The notes: a model not told the origin generated them from the sequence alone. Positions 5,943 through 14,646 are shown, counted from the stretch's first letter. The stretch: 64,000 bases of DNA from Bacteroidota bacterium (GCA_016868455.1 VGGV01000005.1:1-64000), one strand, 5' to 3'. Numbers and translations are program-made.

Positions 5943-7430
5943 AAACCACTGGGGGCGGTCCGAAAAACGAGCTGCCTCCTTTTTTTTAATCATAAAATAT
6001 GTCTTATGACAGAGGTAGCCGAAAAAAAGCCGTTGAAAAAACTGACACCAATTTTGGATGCCAGTACAAAGTATGTTTATGTCCTTTGTGTGCCATTCAT
6101 CTTCCTTCAGGTGTGTATAACAAAACGTGGAAGTAATTTCTTTGAACATGTCATCCGGGTAAAAGCCTTCTGATATGGCAATGGTGTTCAGATATTGAAG
6201 CAATACGTCAAAGCAAAGCAGCATAGGAACCCTGCTTTCTATCACATTTTCCCAGATGGCCGATTTTAATGCGGCAGCTTCCATCAGTTCAAGCGAGTGA
6301 GTGGGAAGGAAATAGATTTTGCTTACCGCATCCGGACTGTGGCCGCTGCGCCCTGCCCGCTGTAAAAATCTCGCTACTCCTTTAGGTGAGCCAACCTGTA
6401 TAACTGTTTCCACCGGGCGGAAATCAACACCAAGGTCAAGGCTGGCAGTACAAACCACGGCCTTCAGATTACCTGTATGCAGGTTTTCTTCAATCCATGT
6501 CCGGAGTTCCCTGTCAATGGAACTGTGGTGCAAGGCAATGGAACCTGCCAGTTCAGGACATGTGTTCAGCAATGTTTGGTACCATATCTCACTCATACCT
6601 CTTGTATTGATAAAAATAAGTGTGGTCTTGCTTTGCTGAATAATGGGAATGATCTTAGAGGCCAGTTTGATACCAAGATGTCCGGCCCAGGGATATTTTT
6701 CTATTTCATCCGGGAAAATGGATTCAACTTCAATTTGTTTCGGGATATCTGCCTTTACAATAATACCAGTCAGTTTCAACGGAGCAAGTAGTACCTCTTT
6801 AGCCTCTTCAAGATTTCCGATAGTAGCCGATATGCCCCATACCATGAGATTGTTATTGCGAATTGACGATAGACAATTCACAATTCTCGAAACAGCCAGT
6901 TCCACCTGCACCCCTCTTTTACTACCCAGCAACTCATGCCATTCATCAACGGCAATAATTTTAAGAGTGCGAAAAAGTTCAGCATATCCTTTTTGTGCAA
7001 GTAACAGGTGTAGGCTCTCGGGGGTAATAATAAGCACTTCGGGCATTTGTTTTTTTTGTTTTGCCCTTTCAGCCGTGTCTGTATCGCCATTGCGGATGCC
7101 GATCTCCCATTGCATGCCCAGTTCAATTATCACTTCTTCCATTGCACGGCCAATGTCTTTTGCCAATGCCCGGAGCGGCGTTATCCATAGCAGCTGCAGC
7201 CCTGATTTTTTTTTGTTTTTGTAATTATCAGGATTTTCATTGATGAAATTGAGGAGTGCACCCAGAAACACCGAGAAAGTTTTACCGCAACCGGTAGGGG
7301 CCTTTACCAAACCGCTTTCACCATTGACAATATGCTGCCAGGTCTGCTCCTGAAACAAAAAAGGCTTAAAACCTTTTGCTTCAAGCCAATTGCTGATAAT
7401 GGTAAACCCTTTGGTATGTTGTACGTCCAC
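5916..7430 (-). CDS. Lhr-like (ligase-associated) DEXH helicase, 3'-truncated
   Basis: The first 450 residues are a clean superfamily 2 helicase: FLFQEQTW (Q-like motif), APTGCGKT (Walker A), ITPLRALAKD, TPESLHLLL, VDEWHEL (motif II), GISATIGN (motif III), FINTRG, and LQRAGRSGH (motif VI). The opening HTKGF..I..W matches ligase-associated DNA-damage-response helicases, normally above 800 residues. Homology ends near EDEWH (about 6090) and the final 50 residues are unrelated, so roughly 350 C-terminal residues, including the accessory and DUF4942-like domains, are missing. The usual partner ligase and exonuclease genes are not adjacent. It is probably non-functional or an artefact of a false join. 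Confidence 0.8.
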   Translation of the reverse strand: MDVQHTKGFTIISNWLEAKGFKPFLFQEQTWQHIVNGESGLVKAPTGCGKTFSVFLGALLNFINENPDNYKNKKKSGLQLLWITPLRALAKDIGRAMEEVIIELGMQWEIGIRNGDTDTAERAKQKKQMPEVLIITPESLHLLLAQKGYAELFRTLKIIAVDEWHELLGSKRGVQVELAVSRIVNCLSSIRNNNLMVWGISATIGNLEEAKEVLLAPLKLTGIIVKADIPKQIEVESIFPDEIEKYPWAGHLGIKLASKIIPIIQQSKTTLIFINTRGMSEIWYQTLLNTCPELAGSIALHHSSIDRELRTWIEENLHTGNLKAVVCTASLDLGVDFRPVETVIQVGSPKGVARFLQRAGRSGHSPDAVSKIYFLPTHSLELMEAAALKSAIWENVIESRVPMLLCFDVLLQYLNTIAISEGFYPDDMFKEITSTFCYTHLKEDEWHTKDINILCTGIQNWCQFFQRLFFGYLCHKTYFMIKKKEAARFSDRPQWFLACNPVQD

Positions 7431-7471
7431 AAGTCAGAATGAGAAATGAAGTTACAGGGGAAATAGAAAAC

Positions 7472-8653
7472 CTAATAAACAGCATTTAAAGCCCCGTCCT
7501 GCCATTTGAGGAAATAGAGTTTTTTGTTTTCAAAGTAATCCAGCGTCATGGTTTGCTTGTTCAAAACAGGCTGTATGTCATAGTCGGTAAACACCTTATG
7601 GAGTTTGCTTGTAATATTAGAGGTAAAATCAGTTTTATACTGCATCAGGAGTTTTACATATTTCCAGGTTACTTCATAACCGCGGAAAACCATATCGCTT
7701 GGCCTGGCAAACATCACTTCTTTGAAATAGGTGGCGATGCTCTGGCTTACTTTATCCATTTTGGCATTGTAAAAGGGGGTGCTGTAAATAATCTCAATGC
7801 CTTTGTACTCGGGTTTATTAAATTCTTTGATATTATCCCAGGTGGGCATTCCCATCACTACAGACTGGTAATTTTGTTTTTTGAGTATAGCCAGCTGCTG
7901 CACCAGTCTTCTGCCGAAGTTTTCATCCAGGCTGCCGGCAAGGCAAAGCGTCTGGTTCGTCGTATCAAGGTAAGGGTTCAGGTGTTCAACAGTGAAACTA
8001 TCGGATAGCTCAACGAATTTATATTTGAGCGGAATTGCCACAGTGGCTTTCCCGAAATCATCCAGGTACATTTTGATGCGGTCTTCCAGTTGTCCCTTTC
8101 TGCGGAAGATTATGATCGGATTAAGTGAATAAAACTTCTGCAGGTGACGGTAAATACCTTCACACTGGGTGCGCAGGGTGGGGTTGAGGATTACATAAAA
8201 GGGATTGCCGGTGATGCCGCCGTCATTAGGCATGTTTACATTAATGACGGGGATATTTCGCTTTAATCCCGCATCAGCAAAAAGTTTTACTTCCGATGAA
8301 ATGCAGTGGGCAATGATAAATGATACACTGTCCAGCTCAGGCCGGTTTAGTTGCTGAGGTAACGTTTCTTTGGCAGAACGGGAATCATACACAAAAACTT
8401 CCAGGGGGGCCTTTTCAATGTTTAATGAATCAAGTGCCAGTTGAACCCCTTCATACAGCTCAAGCCCCGGGTTGATGAATTTGGGGAATATGTTTTTAGC
8501 ATAGCGGTATTCATCGTTGGCATCAAAAGCAGAGTCAAGGTAAAGCGGGGCAAAAATGGCAATCTTGTATTTGGGAACATCGGTTTGCCCAATGGCGCTG
8601 GTCAAGCTGAAAAAAATAAAGCAGGTAAAACAAAGAAGAAAATTCTTTCTCAT
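7472..8653 (-). CDS. Secreted periplasmic-binding-protein-like receptor
   Basis: Residues 1-22 form a signal peptide (MRKNFLLCFTCFIFFS). The mature part reads as a type I periplasmic binding fold of the kind used by branched-chain amino-acid ABC systems: KIAIFAPLYLDSAF, LELYEGVQLALDSL, FIIAHCISSEVKLFAD, and MVFRGYEVTWKYVKLL near the C terminus. No transporter genes are adjacent, so it may act as a stand-alone sensor or scaffold; related Bacteroidota proteins are often found with peptidoglycan-binding LysM domains, which are absent here. I choose ATG 8653; an upstream in-frame ATG at 8689 would overlap guaA by 14 bp and places a charged stretch in front of the signal peptide. Confidence 0.7.
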   Translation of the reverse strand: MRKNFLLCFTCFIFFSLTSAIGQTDVPKYKIAIFAPLYLDSAFDANDEYRYAKNIFPKFINPGLELYEGVQLALDSLNIEKAPLEVFVYDSRSAKETLPQQLNRPELDSVSFIIAHCISSEVKLFADAGLKRNIPVINVNMPNDGGITGNPFYVILNPTLRTQCEGIYRHLQKFYSLNPIIIFRRKGQLEDRIKMYLDDFGKATVAIPLKYKFVELSDSFTVEHLNPYLDTTNQTLCLAGSLDENFGRRLVQQLAILKKQNYQSVVMGMPTWDNIKEFNKPEYKGIEIIYSTPFYNAKMDKVSQSIATYFKEVMFARPSDMVFRGYEVTWKYVKLLMQYKTDFTSNITSKLHKVFTDYDIQPVLNKQTMTLDYFENKKLYFLKWQDGALNAVY

Positions 8654-8675
8654 ATCTTTTCTTGAATCATGGTTC

Positions 8676-10262
8676 TTATTCCCATTCAATCGTAGCCGGG
8701 GGTTTACTGCTGATATCGTATACTACCCGGTTGATGCCCCGCACATTGTTGATGATCTCATTCGACACATTGGCGAGGAAATCATACGGCAAATGAGCCC
8801 AGTCTGCCGTCATGCCATCCACACTGGTTACCGCTCTCAATGCTACGGTGTATTCATACGTTCTTTCGTCGCCCATAACACCCACACTTTTTACAGGCAG
8901 TAAGATAGCGCCTGCCTGCCAAACCGTTGCATATAAATTGTTATCCTTAAGCGCCTGGATATAAATATGGTCTGCCTCTTGCAATAACTGTACCTTTTCT
9001 TCGGTTATTTCTCCCAGTATGCGGATGGCCAGTCCTGGTCCGGGGAAAGGATGGCGGTCAATCATTTCCGAAGGGATACCCAGTTCCCGGCCCACTTTTC
9101 TTACCTCATCTTTAAACAGGGAGCGAAGCGGCTCCACCAGTTCCAGGTGAAGATGATCAGGTAACCCCCCAACATTATGGTGCGACTTGATGGTAACGGA
9201 TGGACCATGAACGGAAACACTTTCTATTACATCAGGGTAGATGGTTCCCTGACCCAGCAATTCCACTCCTTCTGTTTTTTTTGATTCTTCCTGGAACACA
9301 TCAATGAACAGGCTGCCGATGATCTTTCTTTTTTCTTCAGGATCTGTTTTACCGGCGAGTTGGGTATAAAAATGTTCTTTGGCATCACTGCCTTTTACAT
9401 TTAAACCGAGTTTAGCATAGGTATCCAGCACATTTTGAAATTCATTTTTACGAAGCACACCGTTGTCAACGAAAATGCCGTAAAGGTTTTTGCCAATCGC
9501 TTTGTGAATTAATGTGGCAGCAACGGTGGAGTCAACACCACCGCTCAGTGCCATAATGACCTTTCTGTTTCCGATCTGTTTTTTGAGAGCTTCAACCGTA
9601 TCGGTGATGAAATGGGCCGGTGTCCAGTCCTGTGAGCAGCCGCAGATACTCACTAAAAAGTTATTCAGCACTTTCTTGCCTTCTTTGGAATGATAAACTT
9701 CCGGGTGAAACTGTACGCCATAAAGAGGGAAGCCGGAGGTCTGAAGTCTGATGTCAGAACCGTTCGGATTTTCTGACTTATGACCTCTGACTTCAGACTT
9801 CCTGAAGGCAGCTACGGGGATGCTTTCTGTAGTAGCTAATAATTCAAAACCTTCCGGCATTTGCAGTATGGTATCTGCATGGCTCATCCATACTTGTGAC
9901 TCCTGCGATACAGCACTGAATAATACATCTTCCTTTTTTCTTTGCAGAATAGCCCGGCCGTATTCCCTTTTATTGCTTTTGGCCACTACGCCGCCAAAAT
10001 GTTTGGCAGTGAGCTGAGCACCATAACAAATACCCAGTACCGGCACTTTTTTAATAAACTCCTCTACCGGCACATCCGGGGCGCCTTCTTCATTTACCGA
10101 ACAGGGTGAGCCTGAAAGAATAATGCCTTTCAGGCCAGGTTCAAACTCAAATTTTTTATGGTAAGGGATGATTTCGCAGTACACATGGGCTTCCCGTACG
10201 GCACGGGCAATCAGCTGGGTATATTGAGAACCAAAGTCAAGAATCAGGATTTTTTCTGTCAT
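8676..10262 (-). CDS. guaA: GMP synthase (glutamine-hydrolysing)
   Basis: GuaA converts XMP to GMP with ATP and glutamine. The N-terminal class I amidotransferase has Cys79 in LGICYGAQ and His186/Glu188 in GVQFHPEV. The ATP-pyrophosphatase domain has SGGVDS at about 240-245, and the dimerisation domain ends in PPATIEWE. The length of 528 exceeds the usual 510 or so because an extra stretch lies at about residues 155-178, between PVAAFR and [10 protein letters not shown], encoded by an imperfect palindrome. It is followed downstream (minus strand) by the periplasmic-binding-like gene. guaB lies at the right end of the window, so the two guanine nucleotide genes are not in one operon. Confidence 0.97.
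   Translation of the reverse strand: MTEKILILDFGSQYTQLIARAVREAHVYCEIIPYHKKFEFEPGLKGIILSGSPCSVNEEGAPDVPVEEFIKKVPVLGICYGAQLTAKHFGGVVAKSNKREYGRAILQRKKEDVLFSAVSQESQVWMSHADTILQMPEGFELLATTESIPVAAFRKSEVRGHKSENPNGSDIRLQTSGFPLYGVQFHPEVYHSKEGKKVLNNFLVSICGCSQDWTPAHFITDTVEALKKQIGNRKVIMALSGGVDSTVAATLIHKAIGKNLYGIFVDNGVLRKNEFQNVLDTYAKLGLNVKGSDAKEHFYTQLAGKTDPEEKRKIIGSLFIDVFQEESKKTEGVELLGQGTIYPDVIESVSVHGPSVTIKSHHNVGGLPDHLHLELVEPLRSLFKDEVRKVGRELGIPSEMIDRHPFPGPGLAIRILGEITEEKVQLLQEADHIYIQALKDNNLYATVWQAGAILLPVKSVGVMGDERTYEYTVALRAVTSVDGMTADWAHLPYDFLANVSNEIINNVRGINRVVYDISSKPPATIEWE
9735..9802. repeat. Imperfect palindrome inserted in frame in guaA
   Basis: Left arm 9735-9759 (GGAGGTCTGAAGTCTG...) and right arm 9771-9802 (...CTGACTTCAGACTTCC) are inverted copies with a few indels around an 11-base centre. 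GTCTGAAGTC-type palindromes are dispersed intergenic repeats in Chitinophagaceae and relatives. Here the element is translated as about 24 residues within the amidotransferase domain, just before the catalytic His. The reading frame of guaA remains open throughout. Confidence 0.8.
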
Positions 10263-10386
10263 CGTGCTGCGAAGGTAAAAAAAGCGGTTTAGTTTGTAAT
10301 AAGCAATCCGGAGAGGATAAAATATGACCTGGAGGTAACCTTACTTGCCTATCCTTCGTCCCAGCATTATTATCGGCTCTTTGGCC

Positions 10387-10394
10387 TAGTTTTG
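10387..10394 (+). promoter_or_regulatory. Bacteroidota-type -7 box TAnnTTTG
   Basis: TAGTTTTG matches the -7 consensus exactly, 18 bp before ATG 10413. The -33 region has only an imperfect TTCG. It would drive the truncated DUF2807 gene. Confidence 0.45.
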
Positions 10395-10412
10395 ACCTGT
10401 AAACGAAAAACA

Positions 10413-10631
10413 ATGAAGAACCTTTTTCTTTTTGCTGGTATTATTACAGCCGCCTTTGCCTCCTGCAATTTTGTTGGCGGGAAAAGGGTTCGGGGAAACG
10501 GGGATATTAAGAATGAAACGAGAAGCGAACATGGCTTTCAAACGATTGAAGTTAGAGGCGCTATAAATGTATTTGTAACTCAGGATTCTGCTTTTTCTGT
10601 AAAAGTTGAAGCTGATGCTGCAGGTAAATAA
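10413..10631 (+). pseudogene. DUF2807 (GIN-domain, head) lipoprotein, 5' fragment
   Basis: The 72 residues start with a lipoprotein signal (MKNLFLFAGII, then SCNF) and the first part of a DUF2807 auto-transporter-like beta-helix: GNGDIKNETR, FQTIEVRGAINVFVTQ and VKVEADA. Complete members have about 230-250 residues; here a stop follows AAGK, and the sequence beyond belongs to a terminator for the opposite gene. The fragment keeps a promoter-like box. I start at ATG 10413; an ATG-free upstream extension to 10392 uses a TTG. Confidence 0.75.
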
Positions 10632-10665
10632 AAAAAAGCCCGGCTCTTCCGAACCAGACTTTTAA
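10628..10665 (-). terminator. Intrinsic terminator of the RRM gene
   Basis: On the minus strand a 13-bp stem AAAAGTCTGGTTC/GAGCCGGGCTTTT with G-U pairs closes a GGAA loop and is followed by a run of Ts. It lies 20 bp after the RRM stop codon. Read on the plus strand the same bases give mismatches, so it works best for the RRM gene. Confidence 0.75.
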
Positions 10666-10686
10666 AGCGCTGTTTATTAATAAGAA

Positions 10687-11052
10687 TTAATAATCGCTGT
10701 TATACCCGCCGCTGCCGCCGCGGTCACGGTTAAAACCGCCGCCTCCTTTTTTGAAACCGCCGCCACCGCCAAAGCTTCTTTTCTTGAAGCCGCCGCCTCC
10801 GCCACCTTCCGGCTTCGGACGACTTTCGTTTACAACGATGTTTCGGCCGTCCACTTCGGAGCCGTTAAGGGCAGCAATGGCTGCCTGTGCAGCAGCATCG
10901 TCTGCCATTTCAACAAAACCAAAGCCCTTGCTGCGGTTTGTGAATTTGTCAGTAACGATTTTTGCTGAAGTTACTTCGCCATAAGAGGCGAAAAGGTTAG
11001 CAAGATCCTGATCTTTCAGGTTCCAGCTGATGTTTCCTACGTAAATGTTCAT
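10687..11052 (-). CDS. RRM-domain RNA-binding protein with Gly-rich tail
   Basis: A 121-residue protein with a single RNA recognition motif: RNP2 is IYVGNIS at residues 2-8 and RNP1 is KGFGFVEM near residue 40. The last 40 residues are Gly/Phe/Arg/Lys rich (GGGGGFKKRSF, GGFNRDRGG), like cold-inducible glycine-rich RNA-binding proteins. Bacteroidota use such proteins in RNA metabolism and in cold or stress adaptation; several paralogues per genome are usual. I start at ATG 11052, because the longer in-frame reading from 11103 adds a hydrophobic stretch foreign to the family. Confidence 0.9.
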   Translation of the reverse strand: MNIYVGNISWNLKDQDLANLFASYGEVTSAKIVTDKFTNRSKGFGFVEMADDAAAQAAIAALNGSEVDGRNIVVNESRPKPEGGGGGGFKKRSFGGGGGFKKGGGGFNRDRGGSGGYNSDY

Positions 11053-11301
11053 TTTTGAGAGATTATTAAAAAAATAAAAGTGCCAACAGTAAACAGTAAC
11101 CAATGAACATTCACAGGATTATATGAGAAACGTTCAGGACTTGAATCTGTAAAGAACACCAATAACGGAACAAAATAACGGATTTTTTCCGGACATTTTG
11201 TCAAATTATTCGGATTACTCCTAATAACCGGGAAAACCGTGTTATTTACAAGCAAATCAACACTTTAAAGGATTCGAATGAAAGAAGTCTGATACCCGGT
11301 G

Positions 11302-11889
11302 TCAGTGCAGTTTTACTTTAAATTTTCCGGAAGATATAAAAGTACCCCCTCCATTCTTATCTCTTACAATGCCATTAAAAGTACCAACAGCCATACGGGT
11401 CTGATGGTTATAGGAATCAATGATGAAATTAAAAGGGGAGTTGGCAATATTCATAAACAAAAAACTTTGTCCCGGATTATCGTAATAATAAAAAGATCCT
11501 CTCTCGGTTGCTACAGTAGTAAGATCATGGTCCAGTACAATGCCGTTACGGAAAATAACGGTATACACTGCTCCGGAATCAGTAGAACAAGCGGAGGGTC
11601 CGAAAAAAGTAAACCCTGTACGTTGTGGCATTACTATGGCAGTGTCAATTATTCCGCAATAAAAAAAATCGTTATTGTAAAAACTCCAGCGGTCTTCCAT
11701 AAACTGATCCTGGCCGGTGCAGGCAGCACACATTTTTGGCGGGGGAGGTGGGGGTGGCGGCGGAGGTATAAGTGTATCAATTCGGTCAGGCATACCTCCT
11801 TCAAAACTATATTCACGGGAACACCCCTGGCAAATAATCAAAATAATTACCGGTATCAGTAAAATAATATTAATCGTCTTTAGTATCAT
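11302..11889 (-). CDS. Lipoprotein with a poly-proline spacer, function unknown
   Basis: A 195-residue protein with a lipoprotein signal (hydrophobic segment, then QGCS at residue 23), the short motif REYSFEGG seen in Chitinophagaceae lipoproteins, then ten consecutive prolines (around 11735-11765) that separate the anchor from a small beta-rich domain ending in GTFISSGKFKVKL. The proline run is encoded by a simple repeat prone to slippage. No enzyme motif is seen. The C-terminal pattern (MAVGTFNGIVRDKNGGG..I..GKF) resembles small DUF6252-like beta-sandwich proteins, which is only a suggestion. Confidence 0.65.
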   Translation of the reverse strand: MILKTINIILLIPVIILIICQGCSREYSFEGGMPDRIDTLIPPPPPPPPPPKMCAACTGQDQFMEDRWSFYNNDFFYCGIIDTAIVMPQRTGFTFFGPSACSTDSGAVYTVIFRNGIVLDHDLTTVATERGSFYYYDNPGQSFLFMNIANSPFNFIIDSYNHQTRMAVGTFNGIVRDKNGGGTFISSGKFKVKLH

Positions 11890-11990
11890 TGATACAATCC
11901 GGACAATTATAAAACGGACTATAACCAGGACGGGTTGCTTTCACTAATATAAACCAATTCTGCTTAGTTGATTTTACAGTGTAAGCGCAA

Positions 11991-12018
11991 AAAAAACACT
12001 CCCCGCGGGAAGTGTTTT
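11991..12018 (-). terminator. Terminator of the rpsF-rpsR-rplI operon
   Basis: On the minus strand AACACTTCCC/GGGAGTGTT forms a strong stem with loop GCG, followed by eight Ts. It lies 27 bp beyond the rplI stop codon. Confidence 0.85.
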
Positions 12019-12044
12019 AAAATTAATTTGGTAAGCCAGGTTTT

Positions 12045-12491
12045 TTATTCTGCTACTACTTCAAATTCCACTTCAGTATTGTGTCCGTTGCCGAATTCAA
12101 TATTGGCTTTGTAGGAGCCAAGTTCTTTCACCTCATCCACGATATGGATTTTTTTACGGTCTATCTCATATCCTCTCTGTTCACGGATGGCACGGCTGAG
12201 TTGCAGGGGGGTTACACTTCCAAAGATTTTTCCGCTGGTTCCTGTTTTAGCATCGACCTTCAGCGGGGCTTCTTTCAGTTTTTCGATAACGCTGTTAATT
12301 TCTGCCAGCATTTTTTCTTCTCTTTTTCGTACCTGCTTCAGCCTTTCTTCCAGTTGCGCCCGGTTGCCTGGGTTATTCTCCACAGCCAGCTGGCGGGGAA
12401 ACAGGTAATTGCGGGCATAACCGTTTCTTACTTTCACCACCTCATTTTTGGCGCCGAGGTTATCTACGTCCTGGATCAAAATGATTTCCAT
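12045..12491 (-). CDS. rplI: Large ribosomal subunit protein bL9
   Basis: Residues 1-50 carry the L9 N-terminal domain (EIILIQDVDNLGAKNEVV, GYARNYLFP), which binds 23S rRNA at the L1 stalk base, followed by the long connecting helix (AQLEERLKQVRKREEK) and the C-terminal domain with KIFGSVT. The length of 148 is standard. It is the last gene of the rpsF-rpsR-rplI cluster; a 69-bp gap from rpsR holds a small palindrome (12533-12548). Confidence 0.97.
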   Translation of the reverse strand: MEIILIQDVDNLGAKNEVVKVRNGYARNYLFPRQLAVENNPGNRAQLEERLKQVRKREEKMLAEINSVIEKLKEAPLKVDAKTGTSGKIFGSVTPLQLSRAIREQRGYEIDRKKIHIVDEVKELGSYKANIEFGNGHNTEVEFEVVAE

Positions 12492-12532
12492 ATACTTTGT
12501 TTTATTCCCAATGAATTACAGGCTTCATTGTC

Positions 12533-12548
12533 TCCTCCAGCTGGCGGA
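12533..12548. repeat. TCCKCCAGCYGGCGGA palindrome between rpsR and rplI
   Basis: TCCTCCAGCTGGCGGA is palindromic with one mismatch. A near-identical palindrome, TCCGCCAGCCGGCGGA, lies upstream of rpsF at 13199-13214, so the same repeat family occurs twice in this operon. Confidence 0.6.
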
Positions 12549-12560
12549 TTAGGGATGTGC

Positions 12561-12824
12561 CTATTTCAATAAATCAGTTACATATGGCAGTAATGCCATC
12601 TGGCGGGCTTTTTTTACCGCATCAGAAACCTTACGCTGGTATTTCAGGCTGTTTCCGCTTAAACGCCGGGGTAATAATTTACCCTGCTCGTTCAGGAACT
12701 TTTTCAGAAACTCCACATCCTTATAATCAATGTAGCGGATGCCATACTTTTTAAAGCGGCAGAATTTTTTTACCCTTTTATCGCTCTTAATAGCGGTGAG
12801 GTATTTTATCTCGTTTTTTGCCAT
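12561..12824 (-). CDS. rpsR: Small ribosomal subunit protein bS18
   Basis: An 87-residue basic protein with the S18 signature ([23 protein letters not shown], then [25 protein letters not shown]). S18 binds 16S rRNA as a heterodimer with S6, whose gene ends 4 bp upstream. The N terminus is slightly longer than in enterobacteria, as usual in Bacteroidota. Confidence 0.97.
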   Translation of the reverse strand: MAKNEIKYLTAIKSDKRVKKFCRFKKYGIRYIDYKDVEFLKKFLNEQGKLLPRRLSGNSLKYQRKVSDAVKKARQMALLPYVTDLLK

Positions 12825-12828
12825 GGTG

Positions 12829-13185
12829 TTAAGCCTCCACTGCTTTTTCGGTTCCTGTAGCTACACCACTTCTCTTTTTTGCGTTGTACTGGACGGCGTA
12901 TTTATCCAGCCTGGTGCACAGGTGACGGAGCACATTCTCATCACGCAGCATTTGAATTTTCAGTTTTTCGTTGAAATCAGAAGGAGCGGCATACTCCAGC
13001 ACCCAGTACAAGCCCGTTGTTTTTTTCTCGATGGGGTAGGCCAGTGATTTCAGACCCCAGGGGTTTTCAGCTACCACGGTTCCGCCGGCATCCATTACCA
13101 TTTTGGCATACTTTTTTTGCTCGGCTTTGAACTCATCGTCGCTAAGAACAGGGGTGAAGATCACCATCAGTTCATAGTTATTCAT
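12829..13185 (-). CDS. rpsF: Small ribosomal subunit protein bS6
   Basis: The 118 residues show the S6 ferredoxin-like fold pattern: [16 protein letters not shown] at the start, [23 protein letters not shown] in the middle, and [15 protein letters not shown]. It is the first gene of the operon. In this layout ssb, which often lies between rpsF and rpsR in Firmicutes, is absent, as usual for Bacteroidota. The 5' region contains hairpins (13199-13320), which could include the S6:S18 autoregulatory leader, but I cannot assign it. Confidence 0.97.
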   Translation of the reverse strand: MNNYELMVIFTPVLSDDEFKAEQKKYAKMVMDAGGTVVAENPWGLKSLAYPIEKKTTGLYWVLEYAAPSDFNEKLKIQMLRDENVLRHLCTRLDKYAVQYNAKKRSGVATGTEKAVEA

Positions 13186-13198
13186 TGCATTTTATTTA

Positions 13199-13320
13199 TC
13201 CGCCAGCCGGCGGAATGGTTAAAAAATCATCCCATTGGACAATCCCGGCGTAGCAGCCGGAAAAGAATCCCACGACCAGCAGGATTTGGGTTTACCCGCT
13301 AAAGCTTTAGCGAAAGCGGG
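13199..13320. repeat. Two palindromes and a hairpin upstream of rpsF
   Basis: TCCGCCAGCCGGCGGA (13199-13214) is palindromic around AGCC. CGCTAAAGCTTTAGCG (13297-13312) is a perfect 16-bp palindrome embedded in CCCGCTAA...AGCGGG. Between them the minus strand can form CCGGC/GCCGG around a short loop near 13245-13260. The outer two look like dispersed repeats; the middle hairpin could be a ribosomal-protein leader element. Confidence 0.55.
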
Positions 13321-13432
13321 GCGCAAAGATAGGGAGTTATACACGAAAAACAGAAGCGTCTGAGAAGTAATTTAGAAGGGTTATCGGTTGTGGTATTGAT
13401 TATCTAAGACGCTGATAATAAATATTCAAAAT

Positions 13433-14506
13433 TCAACCCCCCTTTTTACCGGGATCAATTTTTTTCAGCAATACCAAATAGGTTGGGAAATGGTCGCTGT
13501 AACCTCCCCGGTATCGGTTGCCATCCCAGGTACGCATCGGGTAGCCTTTGTACCTGCCAATATTTTCTACCATATATTCTTTATTGAATATATGTTTTTG
13601 GTAATAGAAAAACCCTTTTTGATTTGTGTTCAGCCAGGGATAAGATATCAGTATCTGATCGAACAAACCCCATGCATCCTGGTAAGCCAATGTGCCGATG
13701 CCTTTTTTGTAGCTCTCAGTCCATGGGTTATACATACCGCCAGGCTTTACATCCTTTTGCCTCGGCTTTGCATTGATGATGTTGGCCACACTGTTGTTGG
13801 TAGGGTCATCATTCAGGTCACCCATTACCACAAATTTAGCATCCGGTTCTTTTTGTAAAATGGAATCCATATGGTGGCGGCAAACCTGAGCAGCCGCATC
13901 CCTGGCCGGGGCGCTTCTTTCTTCGCCACCGCTTCGGCTGGGCCAGTGGTTCACATACACATGAATAGTTTCTCCGTCAAGCTTACCTCTTACCCACAAA
14001 ATATCCCTGGTGTAAAAGGCATCCTTGGAGCCGCCGGGCAACTGAACAAACAGATTATCGCTGGCTTCAACGGTAAAATATTTTGGATTGTATAACAGCC
14101 CTACATCTACCCCCCTTGCATCTTTTGAATCGTAGTGGACAATCTTATACTTTCTTTTTTCAATCAACTTATGGCTAACAAGATCTTTTAGCACGGTATC
14201 GTTTTCAATTTCAGCCACTCCCAGTAAAGCAGGCCCATCTGGGTTTTGATCGGCGCCCATCTGTGAAATAACGGTGGCCAGCTTGCCCACCTTGTCCCAG
14301 TAAATAGTTCCATTATAATTTTTCGGCCCGGCGGGAGTAAACTCTTCATCATTTACCATGGGGTTGTCCAGTGTATCATAAAAGTTTTCAAGGTTGTAAA
14401 AACCGATAATGGCAATTTTATACGGTTGCCTGGATTCCTGAGCTTTCAGGAAATAACCGGCGATAAAAAAGAGGAGGAGCCCCAAAAATCTTTTCATATA
14501 CATCAT
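13433..14506 (-). CDS. Secreted endonuclease/exonuclease/phosphatase (EEP) family protein
   Basis: A signal peptide (KRFLGLLLFFIAGYFLKAQ) leads a DNase I-like domain. IGFYNLENFYDT is the first metal motif, LLGVAEIENDTVL holds the catalytic Glu, VYVNHWPSRSGG the substrate-binding His, VVMGDLNDDPTNNS the Asp-x-Asn motif and YSDHFP the terminal Asp-His. All key residues are present, so it should be an active phosphodiesterase on nucleic acid or another phosphoester. A second member of the family is encoded at 19431-20645, on the far side of a TonB receptor and a DUF5689 lipoprotein. No T9SS sorting domain is seen at this C terminus. Confidence 0.88.
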   Translation of the reverse strand: MMYMKRFLGLLLFFIAGYFLKAQESRQPYKIAIIGFYNLENFYDTLDNPMVNDEEFTPAGPKNYNGTIYWDKVGKLATVISQMGADQNPDGPALLGVAEIENDTVLKDLVSHKLIEKRKYKIVHYDSKDARGVDVGLLYNPKYFTVEASDNLFVQLPGGSKDAFYTRDILWVRGKLDGETIHVYVNHWPSRSGGEERSAPARDAAAQVCRHHMDSILQKEPDAKFVVMGDLNDDPTNNSVANIINAKPRQKDVKPGGMYNPWTESYKKGIGTLAYQDAWGLFDQILISYPWLNTNQKGFFYYQKHIFNKEYMVENIGRYKGYPMRTWDGNRYRGGYSDHFPTYLVLLKKIDPGKKGG

Positions 14507-14613
14507 GTAATGTGCAAACTTAGCGAAACAATGACGTTAACCGCCCGCTGAAGGATGCCGGAAATTAAGTAAATATTATCCAGCTCTGTGCGGAACAGGT
14601 TGTGCCTATCTTT

Positions 14614-14646
14614 TTTACTGCGAAAAGTATAAAGGCCCTAAGTTTG
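14614..14646 (+). promoter_or_regulatory. Promoter of the TonB receptor gene
   Basis: TAAGTTTG (14639-14646) matches the -7 consensus TAnnTTTG, and TTTA (14614-14617) lies 21 bp upstream at the -33 position. ATG 14670 follows 24 bp downstream. Confidence 0.5.

Noticed and set aside
6480-7240. Long antisense open frames within the helicase gene (also within sprA, recJ and the PKD gene)
   Set aside because: They are shadows caused by the codon composition of the true gene and have no independent support.
11735-11765. G-rich tract as a possible quadruplex regulatory element
   Set aside because: It is fully explained as codons for ten prolines on the minus strand in a lipoprotein spacer.
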